Below, one piece after another: positions 63,362 to 64,000 of a stretch of 64,000 bases of DNA (its first letter is position 1; each line of letters begins with the position of its first letter). The stretch comes from Bacillus proteolyticus (GTDB lineage: Bacteria; Bacillota; Bacilli; Bacillales; Bacillaceae_G). Under the pieces are notes generated by a model. The model worked only from the letters and a program-made list of their open reading frames with translations, was not told the origin of the DNA and made no database searches. Position numbers and translations under genes: made by a program. The DNA lies in NCBI RefSeq assembly GCF_001884065.1, contig NZ_MACH01000116.1, forward strand, positions 186,001 through 250,000, written 5' to 3'.

Positions 63362-64000
63362 TAATAAATCCGCTGCTAGTTGAGCTAAATTAGAACGCTC
63401 TCCTTTAACAAACTTTACATGACCACTAATACGTTGCTCTTTAAACTTCTCTACAACATATGTTAAACCATTATTATATTCATCTAAATACGGGTGATCA
63501 ATTTGCTGAGGATCTCCCATTAATACAATCTTACTTTTTTCTCCTACCCTTGTTAATATCGTCTTTACTTCATGCTTCGTTAAATTTTGTGCCTCATCAA
63601 TTATAATGAACTGGTCTGGAATACTTCTCCCACGTATATAGGTAAGCGCTTCTACTTCAATCGAACCCATTCCAGCTAAAATTGCATCTAGCTCTCCAGG
63701 TTTTTTCGTATTAAATAAATACTCTAGATTATCAAAAATCGGCTGCATCCACGGTCTTAATTTTTCTTCTTTTTCTCCTGGCAAATAACCGATATCTTTT
63801 CCTACTGGTACGATTGGTCTCGCAACCAGTAGTTTTTTATATAATCCTAAATCTTCCGTTTGCATGAGCCCCGAGGCTAATGCAAGTAATGTTTTTCCTG
63901 TACCAGCTTTCCCGGTCAACGTTACTAGCGGAATATCTTCCCGAAGCAACAATTCTAATCCCATAATTTGCTGCACGTTTCGTGGGCGTATCCCCCACAC
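63359..64000 (-). CDS. PhoH-like ATPase, C-terminal part (YlaK)
   Basis: 213 C-terminal residues of a PhoH-family ATPase; the 5' end lies past the right edge. Walker A is TLTGKAGTGKTLLALASG, Walker B QFIIIDEAQNLTKHEVK, and the DPQQIDHPYLDEYNNGLTYVVEKF segment marks the long type that has an N-terminal PIN RNase domain (not in this window). Likely an RNA helicase/nuclease; role in the cell unclear. Confidence 0.92.
   Translation of the reverse strand: MWGIRPRNVQQIMGLELLLREDIPLVTLTGKAGTGKTLLALASGLMQTEDLGLYKKLLVARPIVPVGKDIGYLPGEKEEKLRPWMQPIFDNLEYLFNTKKPGELDAILAGMGSIEVEALTYIRGRSIPDQFIIIDEAQNLTKHEVKTILTRVGEKSKIVLMGDPQQIDHPYLDEYNNGLTYVVEKFKEQRISGHVKFVKGERSNLAQLAADLL

Overview
This window is ordinary core chromosome of a low-GC, endospore-forming Firmicute. 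Gene order, AAGGAGG-type ribosome binding sites, a T-box, PyrR attenuators, sigE/sigG/spoIIGA/spoVD/spoVE and the ylm and ylb gene sets all point to Bacillus. Protein sequences and gene content (RsfA, a caa3 oxidase, bacillithiol BshC) fit the Bacillus cereus group best. About 64 protein genes were found. Most lie on the minus strand, and eight single genes (ylbP, tmcAL, ylbJ, a DUF7147-like gene, a YugN-like gene, ctaA, ylaL and none other of size apart from these) lie on the plus strand. I saw no tRNA, rRNA, prophage, insertion sequence, CRISPR array or transposon.

Layout from 1 upward, which for the minus strand is 3' to 5' along transcription. Positions 1-5200 hold the start of the pyrimidine operon pyrR-pyrP-pyrB-pyrC-carA, with a consensus promoter and three PyrR attenuators. 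Positions 5200-13900 hold rluD, lspA, ylyA, ileS with its T-box, divIVA and the ylmH-G-sepF-ylmE-D group. Positions 14000-17500 hold ylmC, sigG, sigE and spoIIGA. Positions 17500-36100 hold the division and cell wall cluster: ftsZ, ftsA, divIB, murB, murG, spoVE, murD, mraY, murE, spoVD, pbpB, ftsL, rsmH, then bshC. Positions 36100-49800 hold the ylb region: a ketopantoate-reductase-like gene, ylbP, rsfA, rpmF, ylbN, tmcAL, ylbL, ylbK, ylbJ, coaD, rsmD, ylbG, ylbF, a histidine phosphatase, ylbE, ylbD, ylbC. Positions 49800-57200 hold ctaG-F-E-D-C-B with divergent ctaA, for the caa3 oxidase and its heme A. The end carries pyc, ftsW, ylaN, ylaL and part of phoH.

The genes combine UMP synthesis, lipid II synthesis with septum assembly, the mother-cell and forespore sigma switch, and aerobic respiration. 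The transcription-level control visible in the sequence is rich: three PyrR attenuators, an Ile T-box, a spoIIG promoter with a 22-bp spacer, a sigma-H-like site before ftsA, and divergent overlapping promoters.

No wholly new system is evident. The best leads are: (1) tmcAL has no ATG, GTG or TTG that includes its essential N-terminal motif and appears to start at ATA; (2) a structured RNA lies between rsmD and the next gene; (3) a 14-bp hairpin encloses the ribosome site and start of spoVD; (4) a 48-base palindrome overlaps the promoter of a YugN-like gene; (5) two divergent promoters share one -35 element; (6) mraZ is absent from its usual place beside rsmH.
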